Shown: positions 36,490-51,899, numbered from the stretch's first letter. The stretch is 64,000 nucleotides of DNA from Cloeon dipterum (GCF_949628265.1 NC_088786.1:25379681-25443680), one strand, 5' to 3'. The notes: generated from the letters alone by a model not told the origin. A program made the numbers and translations.

Positions 36490-39400
36490 GTTATTGCCGC
36501 CGCTGCTGCCGTGGCTCAAAGGTTGCTGCATGGTTTCTCTTTTGTGCTCTCACAGGATGAAAAGGTGTCTTATGTCTTGTAATCCTCCGTCCTTACAATA
36601 ACGCTCATCCCTTATTCTATCTAGTGACTCCTTAAACCCCTTGTACCTGCAGTCCACGTCAGGAAGAGTTGGTTCATTCCCTTGACAGATTTTTCACCTC
36701 AATTGAATCACGGCAGGGAAACTTGCAATATGTGTTACGAGCAATTTGCCGAGAGCGCCATTAAATGGAAAATTGTTGACAAAAAGTCAAGTTGAAGGAG
36801 CAAGCTGGCGCGTTTGGGCGGCGGCGGAGGCAGGAGAGGCGCCGGCAGGCAGCGTCTGCTGTGACGGAGATTGATTTTACTGCTGTGGAATTATATTTTG
36901 AGCCAAATTGAATTGGAAATGTAAATGGCTTTTAGAAAGCATGTGCCTCAGAAGCTTTTACATCCAAAGGGCTCGGGCGGCAAATTTCGTATCAAAAGAC
37001 CTTTTCACCGGCAAAATGCAATAATAATAATATCACAAGACTGCTTTATTTGGTTTGGACTGCGCTTGAAGTGCTTTTTCAGCCAGCAAATCGCCCTGCC
37101 TTTTTTATCCTTCTGGCCTGAATCAAATCAATTAGTTCATTTGCATCCGTCGAATTAAATGACTTTGCATTCAAATCCCCTGAATTTATGAATGCAAATC
37201 CATTCTATGCGTCGTCGTGTATAACTCGTTGCGCGCGTGCATCATAAATAATTCATCATTTGCAGCGTGCACAGCAGCAGGAGTGGAAATCTCATTTGGA
37301 ATTTAATTAAAAGTTATCCCAAAACGAATGCACAAGTTTCAACGCAGGCGGCGGCTCCACCGGCATGCCTGAAAAACAAAAGACCCACCTCTAAATTTCA
37401 TTCCTGCCACTCGTCTCGTATGAATTATATATTTTTACTATCGTTTCGATTTTCCTTTGGCGGCGGTGTCCTTTCATTTTAATACATTAATTCTAGTAAG
37501 CCTTTAAACAGCCCGAAAGCAGTGTTTTATTTATTTTACATTTTGTGACATCAAAAACCGTGCTATATTACTGTTGAATTTATGTTCAGGCTTTGTGAAT
37601 CTTTGTGTTTGTAAACTCTTATCTAGATTTTGTACGATATTATATATATATTTCCCGGTGTGTTTCAGTGCGTTCCGTTTGTAACCCTATACCTGCGCGC
37701 CGCCGACTCCAACGCACTCTCGTGAAAAATGCTATCCGCTCCATCAAAAGCATATAACCCTATTAATATTTCTCAATTAATTTACGTCTTTCCATATCAA
37801 ATTACGGCAGGGCTTGTAAATCCTTTTTAAACGCACCGCAGACAAATTCCTCAAAGATATACGACTTATGAGTATACATTTATTATAGTGTTGTTTGTTA
37901 TGGCTTTCAAATTAATAACAAAGCAAAAAAGAACGTTAAAATTGTGAATAGAATCTTAAGTTTAGTGTCATACGGCATTATTACAATATGGATTATGTTT
38001 TCTCGGAAGTTGATATCCTTCGAGCTCTTTAAATAATAATTTATTAGCTTTCAATAAATTTCTGGTTTCGCTGTCAAAAGTAAATATTTGCCTCATTTAT
38101 CTGTAATTATTTAAATAATAATAATAATTTCGAGATCATCTGGCATATCGAATTCAATTGAGAAATTCTGTTGCCCTGCTGGCCCGTAACAATAAACAAA
38201 GTTTAAAGTTTTTAAAGTCATTTAATTTCAAGCAGCAAGGACGTTTAAGAAATATTTTAAAATTAAGTATTGCTGCTGGTTGTTGGGAGAGCTAAAAATT
38301 GTCAAAATGCGAGAGGCTAAAAAACTTCTTGCTTCCCCCAAAAGCGCACTCAACAGTCCATATATATACAATTATGGCAAGTTTAGTGGCTCCCTTTCCG
38401 TCGTATTTTCGCTCAGCAGATTTTCCTAGTTGCTTTTTTCCAACTCTGCATTCGACAAAGAGCGAACAAGAGTGGTACTCGGCGGCAAAGCGTCTACCAG
38501 GCAGAAAGGAAAAAGTTTTCTCCGCTTTTGTGGTGGCGTGTGGCGGTTGAGGGCGGTCTCCTGAAAAATTTCGTGTGCACATGCGGCGCGCATTTTCATT
38601 TTTACACTCGAACGCGTGATGTTCATTCAAGTATGCGCAGCGTGGATCTGAATTTAAAACTAAACACATATTCTGAATAAATTTGGTTCTGAATTCCGAG
38701 CGGTTGTAATACAGGCAGCGCGGCAGCATTGTGATGCTAATAAAAATAAAACCATCAAAGAATAGGAGCGAGATGTATTATATGGAGAGAATGAGAATAG
38801 GGAGGCGGCGGCTCCTCTGAAGTCCTGAATTCTGATATCATGCATTGTGGATATCACAGTGTGGTTATGAACAACAAAAAAGAAAATACAAAACAGCTCT
38901 TTCGCTTCGCCATCAGGAAAATGTACAAGTGTGTGTGTGCGCGCTGATCAAAAATGAGAATGTGGGAGCTGCTGCGCGTTAATTTACAAGTGGAAAATTG
39001 GGGGGCGTGCATTCTGTGCATAATATTTTTGTCGAAGCTGTTCAATACAATGGTCGGCAATGTTTGTTCAGGAAAAAATGACAAAAAGTAAAGAGAATTT
39101 GCAATGCCTCTTTTGAATTCTCAAGATAAAGAGAATTTCTAGGAAAAACTTTCAAAAACTGCAGTCATAAAAATTTCTAGTTGTTTTTCAGACTAATTAT
39201 AATCCCCAATGAAGAGGATAAAAGACGCTTTATTATGCGAGGTCGTGTTTTTCTTTTTGAAAGTAACTGGCATGCGCCCCCAATATTATCAAAACAGCTT
39301 GAATGGCTTCAATGGAATTTTATCAAACAATGGTGTTATGTCGCTAACTTGCCGTGACTTTACTTGGAACGATGTTTTGATGAAACTTTTCTGAATGGCC

Positions 39401-41780
39401 TTTGACTGTCGCAGAGTTCACTAGAAAAAAACCTGTATTCAAAAAGAGAACAAATATTTTTTCCAAAGCAATTATGCTTCCGGTTTAGTTTTTATTCCGT
39501 CAATTCCCTTGCGGGTGAATTGTGATTTTATCATAATTTAAACAGTACAAATTATATCCAGCAGCAATAGAACAGGTGCCAAAACTCTAACCTGATCTTC
39601 AAACCCTCGTGAAGATATCCAAAGAGCACAAATCATACTATATAAATATAGTCGTCTAACCTTCAAATATCTTGCCTATTTAAAATGTATAGAGAACTAC
39701 TCAATTGAGGAAATTAGAAACCTTTAAACCAAGAGATTCTTTTTAAGTTTGATTTTTCAGCCAAAAAATATCTTTTAGTCCATTTTCCTGAACAAACGAT
39801 TTTACTTTCCGAACAGTCATGCAGTTTCAAAGCAAGTTTTAGCTATAGTCATTTATGAGGATCGTTTCGAATTAACAAAAATTAAATACAAATATTACAA
39901 ATTTGCATCTAAGAATAATGTAATTTGCTGAAAAATGTAATTCTTTTAATAAAGTTTAACAAAAATTAACAGATTTGGCGGCGCTTAATTTTTGCTTGAA
40001 AAAGAGCACAGAGTGCGAAAGTTGAGCGCTGCTCTTGATTGAAGCAAGGACGAAGGGTAGACATTTCCATGCTCACGTGTATACATTAAACATGCAGCAG
40101 CAAACGATCTGAAAGCTGCGAGAGAGCAAAGCAACCACGTGTCTGATTAGCTCGGCGGCGCATACATGAGTAGTGAAAGAATAAAAGTGCCGTCGCCGCG
40201 GTAATTATACATTCATGCGATAGCAACAATAAATCTCCCGGAGCCGAGCGCATAAATTTATAGTCGCGGCCGCGATCTCGTTAAAAATAAATGAGCTCAG
40301 TGTGCCTAATTTTCTCCTAACAAGAAAAGTTTCGCTTTGGCGCCATGCAGGCGTCATATCGTGATGGATATGGCATTTGCCTCTTGGCTCACTCCGCGTG
40401 TGTGCTCACTCTAAATACATGTATTCAGGCGCAACAACGGCGGACCGTCCGCTTTCGCACACTGCATGGACCAGCTAGTTGACCCACGGGCTGGTCGAAT
40501 AAAATTGCACACCTCGTCTGGACCAGATATTATAAATAAACACATGCTTTCGTTCGACACTTCAGCAGAAAAAGCTCGCGAGTTGCCGCACATTTTCGCT
40601 ATCCTGCATCAACAAAACCGCGCAATTGGGGCCAAATTGAAATTCAAATTGCAGAGTACTTGTTGTCAAACTATTTCTACACCGCAGAGTTGTAAAGAGG
40701 ATTGTGTCGTCGTATTGAACGCAGTCCGTGCCATTCACGCGACACTTCTCCGACTGCTAGCTAAAAATAAAACTGCTTCCTGCGTGCACTGTGACAGACT
40801 GATGGTCTGCTGTTGAATTGGATGTAATTGCAACCACTAGGCTCTCATTATATTTGACTGGCGAGGGATATTCTACTGCAGTCGCGCCGCTTGGATATTT
40901 AACCCGTGCGCCTTGAGGGAGGATCAGCGTTTCAAAAGACCACTTCTTTCGTCTTTTTCCATTCATCATGCGTTAAAGCTATATTTAAAAATTGCAGAGC
41001 CAACTGTTATAGAAAACTCGTCCAATTAAAAAGAGTTTCCTTTTTTATCTAATTTCTAAATGACTGCTGCCTGGGAAGCCGTGTCCGAGCATGGACAGAA
41101 ATTAAATCATTTGTTGTTTTTTATCATATTGTAGAGGGGGCAAAAATTATAAGCAGAAAATTCATTATAAAACATTATTCGTTTCATTTTTAAAATAAAT
41201 AAGTTTTATTCGTTCAAATGCCTATTTCGGAAGAAATTGCACAATTTTCTAAATTGGTAGACGTAAAAATATTTTTGTGCAATAACTTGAGGTATCGGCT
41301 AGTTGTCAGATCTTTGAGGGGTAAAGGATAGGTTTTTTGTGTTTAGATTTCAAATATTGTTGAAATTTTAGTTTATATAAGCTCTATTGTTCAATGATGC
41401 TGAGATTATAACTGAGTTTCAAAAATGGACATCGAAAGAAGAGTTAAATCTCCGACTTACAAAATATTGAACCTACACTGTGGGAACCCTTGGCCATCCA
41501 GTTTTTTCTGTGTTTCCCCTAACAACAAATGAGCCGGACCACAGAGGAAGCATGTACCCCAACACAGCCAGTATCTATATAGGGATGTAGCTCAATTGTG
41601 AAAATGAACATTTCTTTTTTAGGTTAACGATTCTTTGAGGGGAAAACGTACAAGATTTACGGCAATGGATGCCCTTTAATTTCTTCAAATATCATTTGTC
41701 ACTCAGTCAGGGTGTGGAGAAATAACATGAAAGTGCACCCTAGTGGGCCGCGCGGTTTGTCCAACGGTCAACAACCTTTT

Positions 41781-41822
41781 AAGGCAACTGAAAATTATTT
41801 AAAGGCAACTGAAAATTATTTT
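41781..41822. repeat. Two-copy tandem duplication of a 21 bp unit
   Basis: The unit AAGGCAACTGAAAATTATTT plus one base occurs at 41781-41801 and again at 41802-41822; the copies differ only at the last base. This is a recent local duplication by replication slippage. Confidence 0.9.
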
Positions 41823-44800
41823 ATTTCTGGCATCCTTTGGTGCTCCTTGAATTGAAAATGGCGAGTATTGCGCTAAAACTCCGAAAATGTTCCTGTCATT
41901 TATCTGGGAAAAAAATCTCTGAAAATTGGAGACGGGGCTTTATTTAACGACAGAGGCATAAATTTTATCTGGCGCAGCACAACAAAAATCAAGTCCATCA
42001 AAAATTTCCTCGTTTGTCAAGGCACTTTGTGTGTGCCGCCTACCCAAAAATGCTGTTTTTACATCACCCCATAAAATTAAGCTGATGATAGATAAAAACA
42101 ATCAAAGCCACCGTAATTTATAATACGCCACAAAAGCCCCCGCCGGACGCAGCGAGGAAATAGTTTCCCTGTATAAATATTAAAAGGCACTTTCGTCGAC
42201 GCTGGAATTAATTTCCTGAAAAAGCACTGAAGTCACGTGTGATTTATTTTATGGGGCTTCTGGGGCATTAATTAAACCAAAGTCAGGTCATCAAAATATT
42301 TCGCCGCGGAAAATATGAAACAAATAATCGAGATTCTTTTACATTTTTGCGCTATTAATCATGGTCACAGCGAGAGTGATCAAGATAACGAAGACACAAA
42401 AGGACAGCCGCCGCTCTCAAGGATTCATTTTTTATCCTCATTGATCTAACCCTCGGGACGCAAAACACATTAATTTTCTCTGCTTCTCAATGTCCCGATT
42501 TTTCTCTGAAACTTTCCACAAACTCTTTGTGCCCAGCTATTGACACAATGTTGTTATATGCAACGAAATCTACTTATTGTTGTGAAATATGATAAAAAAT
42601 TCAGCTTCATTTAAATGCCAATCTTATAGGAAAAATGTTGCAACATTAAAGAAAACGCATGCTAAGAATTCCCAGAACAAAAACTTATTATCTGAGAATA
42701 AATCGATCATTCAGCAGGATATTAAATGGAAGCCTCTAAATCTATTAACTCTAATCCATTTCATTGGCAATTATATTAGCCGCTGCAAGTTTTTGAGCTT
42801 TTTCAAATACGGAACAATAATTTTTTACCATAGAAATCTTATTGTATAATACTTCACAGAGAGAAGTTACTCATTTAGGGAAATCTCGTTGAAAGTAATT
42901 GAAAACTGGCATGAAAAACTTTATACAGAGAAAATTGCCGAAATCTTAAATTTTATTGTATTTAAGCTTACTCTCTTTTCATTATTGCACTTTTTAATTT
43001 TTAAATATTCAAAACAACCAACCCAAACGTGCGAACACTCAAGCCAAGATTGCAAATTATTCTACTCATTTCCATGCATTAATCCCCTTACATTTCAAAC
43101 TCTTAAGATCAAAGCCTATAATTAAAAATTGTAAACAAGCCATTCGGCAGTTGTAATCTTTTCTTTTCTCGAGGGCTCTGAAGCAAATTCGCCTCGAAAG
43201 GAATATATGAATGAGAAAAGCAGAACTGACATCAAAGTTGTAAAACGCGCGACGTTTTGCATTTTTGGCAGATAGCTGGCGTAAGGCTGTTTTAGCCACA
43301 GCAACGTCTGGAAAAGAGGGAAAGCCAGTCGCCTCTCAGTTTTTATTCTGCAAAGGACTCTTTTCCTGTTGCGGGGCGGCAGCCGAGATGGAATGTTTAC
43401 ATAATGCTGCTCCCCATTCTTTTGGCGCCTTTCTTCTTGGCTGGATTTGACAGCAGCTCTCTTGCTTTTTGAAAACCTCTTCTGCGCGCTGACAATGGCC
43501 GGTGGTACAGCACACGGTATATACACTCACGCACACATTTTGTATTTCGCCGTATCTTCACTCCCTCGCGCGCTGCATTATTGTATTATTTATTTTACTA
43601 CTCGTGCGCGCCGCCGCACAATGCACTGATTTAAACGACGCAATATCGGCGCTCGCTCTTCACGTTTTTCCTGCTCTGATTGTGACTGATGCAAGCGGAC
43701 GGCACACCACACACACACACTTTAAAAGGGATTTCTTTTCCGAAAAAGCGCACTAAAAGTTTATGTCACTCGCTCTAATGCCGCAATTAAGGAGAATGAG
43801 GAAAAAGATGCCGCCTTTGAAATGTGCGCCGCTCTCATAACGAAATGCGCTTTCTTTTGTCTCTCTGTCTGGTCGGCACCTTTCTGGACTGAGATGATCT
43901 ATGTTCCTGAGCAATTATTTCATAATAATGTAGAAAAAAATTGAAATAGAACGCAATAGGCGGGCAACACTAAAATTAATACAGTTTAAGTTTTGCACAG
44001 TCATATTTTGCTTGCATGACTGATTTAAATGTGATACTTTTCGCCGCAGAATTATACCGTTTGTAACCATCGTTTGGTTCATAATGAAATATCTGATATA
44101 CGCAGAAAATACAGGCACGTCGAGTGAAGACATGTTGATCTTGAAAATATATTCTCGCCAGTTCATATTTAATATTGAAATTGTTTCAGTCTCGTATCAT
44201 CCACATCTTAATAGAAACAATGTCCCCCATATTTTTTAATAATCAGGTAATCCTAACTCGCAAACCTTTCTTAATTTGGTCAAAGCTGGAATTGCAGCGT
44301 TGCTTAAAGCTATTTGAATTCGCTAGTTTGTGGTCAGGAAAATTACTAAATCGTGTCACAAAAAACCGATACTAATTTACTATAATATTTCCCCGTGTCT
44401 TTTGTGTGTGTGAGTGCCAATTTATTCTGACAGCAGCAGCGAGTGATGTTATGTGAAGAGAAAAAAGCAGAACACACGCTTATTAAATTCACGAAAAGTA
44501 TAGAAGAAAAAGAAATACAGCTAACTCTATCCTCTTTTGGTGGTGGCAGGCAACATATTTCGATATAAATAAATTCGATCTCTACAAAAAATATTGTGTT
44601 CTTGTTAGGAATTGTGAGTTTGAATGATTAAGTAAGTGGCAAAACCTTAATTGTGTTATACGTGGATATTTTAAATCAGTTTTGGTCTTATTTGTGTAAA
44701 TTATTTTGCACAAAAGATCTTAAAATTTGGATAGTCTCGAGTGAAAATCATAAATTTTGTGGCATTGAATACTGTTCTGTTAGAAAAACAGAACAAATCT

Positions 44801-47800
44801 TCCTCAAAAAAGAAGATTTTATGGTGGCTGCTGCGGTGGCCTTACTCGCAACAGCCACAATTGTATCCTTAAAAACCGCCGACATTTGTTGGCTCCCAAA
44901 AAAGAGCAGCTCCTGTACCACTACACTTCTTTATCTAAATGGTTTTGTTAAATAAGAAATTTTTTAGTTTCTATAGATTTCGGCTAGGTTTTAAGTCTAC
45001 TCAGCGGGACTCACCTTGCTTGTATGCCACTCTATAGAGGTCTAGCTGGAGGTTAAAAATTACAGCAATACTGCGATGTATGAGTCTCGTAAAATTTGAG
45101 CGCGTAAAATTTTCAATAAAAAATCTGTTTTCTACAGGAGAAACGACCAGAAAAAGATGTGACCATTATTTTCCATGATAAACGACGGTATTTACCATGA
45201 TAAAAGAAAAAAGCGGAGTGGAAACTTTTATAACTTCTAAAATTTAAAAAAAGCAAAACATTTGTCTCAGTGGTATAGGTTGTGTGTTTATGTTTATGAA
45301 TGTGACGGCGGCTTTGCCTAGTTTCCACCATTGATTTTTTTATGTAGAGATTTTTCATCCCCATGGGTTCCAGCAAAAGGAGACAACAGGGGTCAAAGTA
45401 GTATTTTTACAATTGGAAGGGCTTTGGGTGTGCCTCCTTTACGGAATACCGACAAAAGAAGAAGTCATATCTTGGGAAAACTTTTTGGTGCACTAATTCA
45501 TTGGACTCACCTGACATAATATTACTTATGTTGTCTTTGAAAAAGCAGCGACTGAAGGGTGCCGAAAATGCTGTTTAATTAAAGCGTGGAACGCTTTTCA
45601 TTGGCACTGTTAACACGGAGATAAAAGACAGACTTGCGCCCGAGCCGATGTGTGTGGTCCGATTTTTGGGCCGAAACAGTGTAGGCTTGTTAACCGGCTC
45701 AGGTACCACAAGCCGAATGGGCCGCCTTGTTAGAATTAAAATGTTTTTATTATACCTGCATGTAATTTAATTAAAAGATCGTATTCTCCGGCGTGCCGAC
45801 CGGCCGGCCGAGTTTTATTGCGGCTGATTTGGAGGAAAATTTATGACGCGCCTGCCGGGTCGGGGGAGTGCTGATGAGACGCTGGAGATTTGAATGAAGG
45901 CACGCCGCTTTATGGTAATTCGCCGCTGCAGTCGCGGCGGCGGCCAACTTCTTACGAGCGGAGGCCGCGCGCATTTCGGTGGGTAATTTGGATGAAGCGT
46001 TTTTTACTCCGCGCGCCTCCCCACCCATCCACCTTGTTAGTAAAAGAAAAGGTACCGACACGAGAGCGCACCGTTCACAATCTTGGCTGCCCTTTGAAGT
46101 AATCATTTATGTTTATGCTGATCAAAACTGAAAACTTCCTTTTTTAATGCGCCATCATAAAAAACGCAACGTCCAGATTTCCTCGATAGTCAGCCCAGGT
46201 GACCACACTCAAAACTTCCTCGTTGCTTTGAATACTAAATTTTAGGTTTCAAATAATACCCTAAACAGTGCAAGCAGCGAAAGAATGATTTTATTACTCT
46301 TCAGTTCATTTTCTCGTTTGCTAACATTTTTATTGAAAATTTAGCTCATTTGCTTTATTTCTCAAAACGGTTTGTATATTGCTCACAATCAGCATGCCTT
46401 TTCCCTCCAGTGATTTTCGAGTTTCAAATATATTTGCATGAAGCTTTTGACTCCTAGTGCTTTGAGCTCGCACTAAACATCAATAAGTTTGTTTTCTTTT
46501 CTAGAGCGACGATTTGCATCACGAACGGAACTCTTCAAAGGCACAGGTTATTTTTATTCCCCTCGAGGGCATTTTCCATTCTTCTGCTGGTTACAATAAT
46601 CCTCGTTTGTTGTAAGCACTGCCTTTGATATTCTTCTCATATCTCTTGACTCCACTATTCCCTCCCGCATTGCAACAGATTGATGAAATTAAGGTTCATT
46701 CCACCATTAATCTCTAGTTAAAGGAATTCTGGAAAGGAAACCTGGTATTGCACATTGCACGCATGGATTTCTTTTCAAGTCATTCACTATGCTCTCATTG
46801 TTTGTTTGTTCTTTTTTTCAAAAGAGACCCAAGCTGTTCTCTCTATATTGCACTAAGAAAGCGTGGAAAATCACAATGTCCAAACAAACCGAAACCAATA
46901 TATCGCAAGATTTTAGGTCCATTTTAGATGAAGCAGAGAAACAATTTGTTTTTTTTTTTCATTAAAAGTAACGAAAATATGCCGTCTGTAACACTTCTTA
47001 CTATGCGAGGAAGAAAGGATAATTGGCTCTTTAAAAAAACTTTGTGTGCCGTGTGTGTGTTCCTTTTTTCTCTTTCTCTCTCCCTTTGGCATGTAGTGGT
47101 CCTTCCTTGTGTGACAATGGAAATAATGAGAAAGGAGAAGAGTGGCGGCGTATCTAAATATTTCAGAGTCACATAGGAATGTGCCTGTGAATCACATTCT
47201 GTGCAGTGAAAAAGCTGACGAAGTGCCCCTTTTTACAACTTGATAAGTCAAGCCGCTCTTGACGTGCCAGAGCAAGAAATAATTTTCATATTCAAACATA
47301 ATGTTTATTGTTTAATTTTCCTCACTCTCGAACTTGTATTTCTATTTTAGGAACTATTTTAAAATTTCACTCGTCTCCATGGGGCAGGGGCGAGTGACGA
47401 AGTAACGTATAATTTATTTAATCAGGCGCTCCTAAAATGTGACTCACTCGCAAGTGCTATTTTTAAAGTTCCCTTAATGCTGAATGATATTTTATGAATG
47501 AGAGAAAACAAGCACGAAAATATAATTGCTATTTTTACAGAAAGTAAAAATATTGATTATTGATTTCCTTTTATTCGAAACAGTACTAAATGTGTGTTGT
47601 AATAAGGATAGTTTAGCTCTAAGTGAAAATTTGAAGAGCATAATTATAACTAAATATTAAACGTTATTGTATACTGGAAACTGCTTCGGACCAGTATACT
47701 TTACTGGCTAAATAAAAATTCAAAACCATATGCAGATGGAGATAGTTTGACTCACCGGTCCTATAAAAGATTGACAGCAAACATTTCTGAGCAAAAACCG

Positions 47801-50800
47801 TAAAGACGATGAGTGACTGAATTTAATTAAACCTGCAGCACTCGCCCTACCTCTTACAACAATTCTTAATTCTAAAAACTCATTTTCATCATGCCGTGAA
47901 TCTGAATATTGAAGAAAAGATTTTGTTTTGGTCGTGGAGCACCTGCTGCTGATGAGCCCTGGGAGGCCAAAACAGATGTTGTTCTGTATGAGAGCGAGCA
48001 AAATAATTTATATTTTCAAATTGTAACTTCTGGCCTCCCATCATGTTTCAAAATACTTGCAAAATGAAGTTTCTTAAAATTGTCTCGTGATAGGTTATGT
48101 TTGATTCATCAATTTTACCATTGTTAACCAAATTATCAACCTTTTTAAAACTATCAAATAAGGTTGAATAAAAAAATTAATTTATCTCAAATAAAAATTT
48201 GAGTCGTAACGTCAAAAAATGTATCTACAATAATATTTGTTTCATTGTAAGAGCGAGAAGTTTTTAATTATTCATACCTAAAAGAAGCACAACGTTAACA
48301 AAAAGCCTTTTAAACCAGAAAACCCATCGGCGTGTATTACACTTTGCATATTAGTTTAAAGCATTAAAAAAGGCTTCATCTGCTGCTCTGTCGGACAGTG
48401 ATTTGATGCTTTGATGAAGCCAACAGGTTTCCTTTCCTCCAAGCCGAATCCATCATCATCTTTGCAGGGAGAGATAATTTTTGTGAAGGCTGCATTGGAG
48501 CCATAAATTTTGTGGCCAAATGAGGCAGGCCCTCTCCCCTGACTGACTTTGAGACGCCTATAACGCATTTGTAGGCCGCGCGTATATGTGCGCGAGGAAC
48601 GAACGTATAACTGATTACCACCGCACATCAAGCAACACCTGTTTTATAAGAAATTATCGCCGCCGCCGAATTTCCAGCAGCTACCAGCGTCGTTTCTTTG
48701 ATGCCCCTGCGCCCCGCCACCGCTCCGCCAGCCTTTTCACACAGGATAATAAGATAATGCGGCGGAGCATCAATTTGCACACTATGTTGGGAGGAGGGAA
48801 GCTGCGGGGAAAATCTGCCTCCGCTGCTGCTGCTGCTACTGCTCTCGTGAGTGGCGGCACGCAAGACGCAAGCGGCGGCGAAGAAATGCGATTTTAGCAG
48901 GAACGACAGGAGAAATACATTTTTGTGGCTGGGCTCAAAAAATAATACACGGTGCTGCGGCTGCAATGTGCGGGCAGCTCAAATTTCAAAAGGGAGCCGC
49001 TCTCGCGGCCTGCCTGTAGCAAGCAGCTCCAATTTTTCTCTGATCTGCTTACTCTCTATATTCTCTGCGCGAGAGGCTGAGTACAAGGGTTCTGCCAGCT
49101 TGCGACACACCTTAAATTTCCAAGTTGTAGCGGAAGTTGTTTTCACACTCCAAACGTAAATCATCGCTGGCAGCAAATCACTGTCAACTCTCTAAGGAGT
49201 CGAACCGCAGCAAGGCTGCAGAGTAATCCAAAGAACCAGCACACTCAATCAGTGCATATCTGTATTTAGAGGAGGAGGCTATGTGGAAGATTAACTTCAG
49301 ATAAATTAAAAAAGGGGAGCAAAACTAGTTTCACAATTTTGATTTGATATGGAAAAGACAATTCCGGCTATATAACAATAAGTTTGTGTATACGTGCTGT
49401 TGAATTCTCTAAATTATCGGTTGGTATAGCTTTGCGTGGTTCCATTCAGGATGCTATAAGATATTAGGGAAAATTAAATAGCACTGTACAGCGGTTGTTT
49501 TAGCCCCTTTAGGCCTCATCAGCAGTTCTCTATCTCCAAAATAAAATTCATACCGCAGTATATAGCGACCGTTGAAAACGTCTTGCATTATTAAAAATCT
49601 AAAAGAGGAAACGAGTAACGATATCTTGTCAACCCTGCCATTTGCCCTCCCTCACAAAAATTCACTTGTCGGCGCTTCCGCCACTACAAACTGAAATATC
49701 ATTGTTGGGATAATTCCCGTGATTGTAATAGGTGGCAGTATGCAAAGGTAAATCTCACCTTTACTGCACCTTCAGCCCCACTACATAATTAGACTCGCAC
49801 AGAAGCAGTCGCATCTAAATGTTGTCTCTGCAACCTGAATTGGAGAGACAGTGCGAAATCAATCCAAAAGGATTTATATAAAATCACTGAACCCAATACG
49901 GGGTAAGAAATAATTGTATTTGTCATTAGTTAGATGTCAAAGAAAATGAAAAAGGTCTGAGTAAAACAAATTTTAAGATAAGCTGCTTTTCCTCTACCAC
50001 ATTTTCATTCAGGAGTTCTTTTGCGCAACTTTTATGGTCTCATTTGTGTCTGAAAACGCCCGCCTCCATAAATAAACAAACAAATTTTCAAAAGCTTTTG
50101 AGCCGGAAAACGTATAAAGGACAATGCGCGGCCGTGCCAGTTTGTTTCGAGCTGATTATGCACGCGGCTTCGTTTGAAAACGGAAAACGAAATAAAACAA
50201 GCAGCAGGGCAGTTTCCAGTGAAAATTTATTCATAAGCCTTGGCGGGCAGGTAAAAAGCATTATTCGTGAAAGCAGGCAAGCGGTGTGGCCGCGCACAGC
50301 ATCTCACAATAGCCTGTCTATTCTGTATCATAGAGTCCCATCTAATGCACATAATATTGTCACAGACAGTCATCAATCAACCTCGAGCGCACAGCGTGTC
50401 ACACCTTCGAATATTCATAAAGTGTCTACAAAAAGATCCGCGCGCCTTTCATCTAAAGCGGCCCAAAAATGAAAGCTGGCAAGCCTTTTGTCCAGAAAAT
50501 ACTGCGCGCAGTATGCATTCTTTTTCCCGCCCAGCGTGATTTTCGGGGACGTGATATTCCGACAATTTTGTATTTTATTGTACATGACTAGAGCAAGAAT
50601 AAACAAGAATAATAATAACAAATCTCAAAATCACAATTGAACGGGATAGTTTGGCAAGGAAAAAACCGTTGACACTGGTCTGCGGCTTTCCCTCAATTTC
50701 TTTTATTCGGCCATTCTTAGAAACAAACGCAGGAATTATTTTCCTCGCGGTTTCTCATCCGACCCGAAAAAGGAAGCGTGGAGCTTTTCTCGCGAGGGAA

Positions 50801-51005
50801 ATACATCGATTTCAGCGGAGCATGACACTTTTTTAATATATTTTTTTTCTTGCCGCATGTCAAGGCGTTAGTCAGAAAAATGTCACAGAAATCAGTTATT
50901 ATAGAGGGAAGGAGGAGATGGAGGAGCGATGCGCGCGTGATGTGTGGTTTAAAAATGACTGCACTTGGATTGTGGTTTAGATTATATCTGCGCTGGTGTG
51001 GTGAG

Positions 51006-51022
51006 CCTTTGATCTTGCCGCT
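51006..51022 (+). promoter_or_regulatory. Candidate TCF/Pangolin site with a near-Helper motif
   Basis: CCTTTGATCTT at 51006-51016 equals the preferred insect TCF HMG-site sequence. It is followed by TGCCGCTC, one change from the GCCGCC core of a Helper site. It lies between Notum and the 59 kb promoter. Function is inferred. Confidence 0.35.
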
Positions 51023-51899
51023 CGCCACCCCAGAATGTCACATCCCCCAGAGAGCCCCATTTTGTGGGTTGACAACACAAAAGACGCATTTTCATTTTAT
51101 CATCGAGTCTAATCTTTTACCTCTGAAGCGTGAGCACTTAAATTTAAGTGCGTATCCCCAAGGGCTTGCGATCCTTGCCTTGCGTATATTTTTTTAATAT
51201 ATTTCTGCCCTTAGAAATCAAGCTATTTTAATTTCGATCGTTGCGTACCGCGCTTTGCTAGCATACATTTATTTGCTTTCTAATTAAACATTTAAATCTA
51301 GCAATAAGTGATTAGCATTTTTTATATTTGTATTAAACGTGCAGATACCAGCTTTTTTCACAAGTATTTTTTACTGCAAAGTGTCAACACACTGTGCGCA
51401 ATTTTATGTTTGGTGATCTGCATCTATCCTAACTTTGATAAAATTTACCGAATTTACAAAATGTAATGCACAACTCTCCATAGGCGAAAGAAAACAGGGA
51501 ATTATATATGAGAAAATTGTTAACATTCGCAATTTCCTCTATTCTACATTTAACAATTGTTCAATTTTTTTTCTTCGCTTTGTGTGCATGATTTGCGATT
51601 TTGTCACGTTTTCCTCGCTCGTCAACCTTTGCATTGCAAATATATTTTACTCTTAAGATAGTGCTCCGAGAACCCCAAATAAAATGAATTACTACTGTAA
51701 ACATTTGCTTTGGGGACAACTATGTAAGACACAGCATGACTAAATCCAGATTTGAATTTCGGATGGTGAAAAACACGTGTATTAACACGTTAATTTAGGC
51801 CCGAAAACTAACCCCCGGAGACATGACGAGATAAGATCCAACCCCTAAATAACCGCTAACCTCAGAGAAATCAAAATTAGTCGTGATAAAACATCAAAT

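Noticed and set aside
37167-37202. Inverted octamer-like sequences (TTTGCATTCAAAT and ATGAATGCAAAT)
   Set aside because: Could be POU-factor sites or a small hairpin, but such motifs are frequent in AT-rich DNA and nothing else supports a function.
40264-40275. 12 bp perfect palindrome TCGCGGCCGCGA
   Set aside because: Isolated and short; no paired element or gene context.
48586-48966. Opposed frames of about 100 codons with Ser and Ala runs
   Set aside because: The runs come from a (CTG)n-like stretch read on both strands; no other coding evidence.
50044-50472. Plus-strand open frame of 142 codons
   Set aside because: Low-quality composition, no family resemblance, and overlapping frames on both strands; likely chance.
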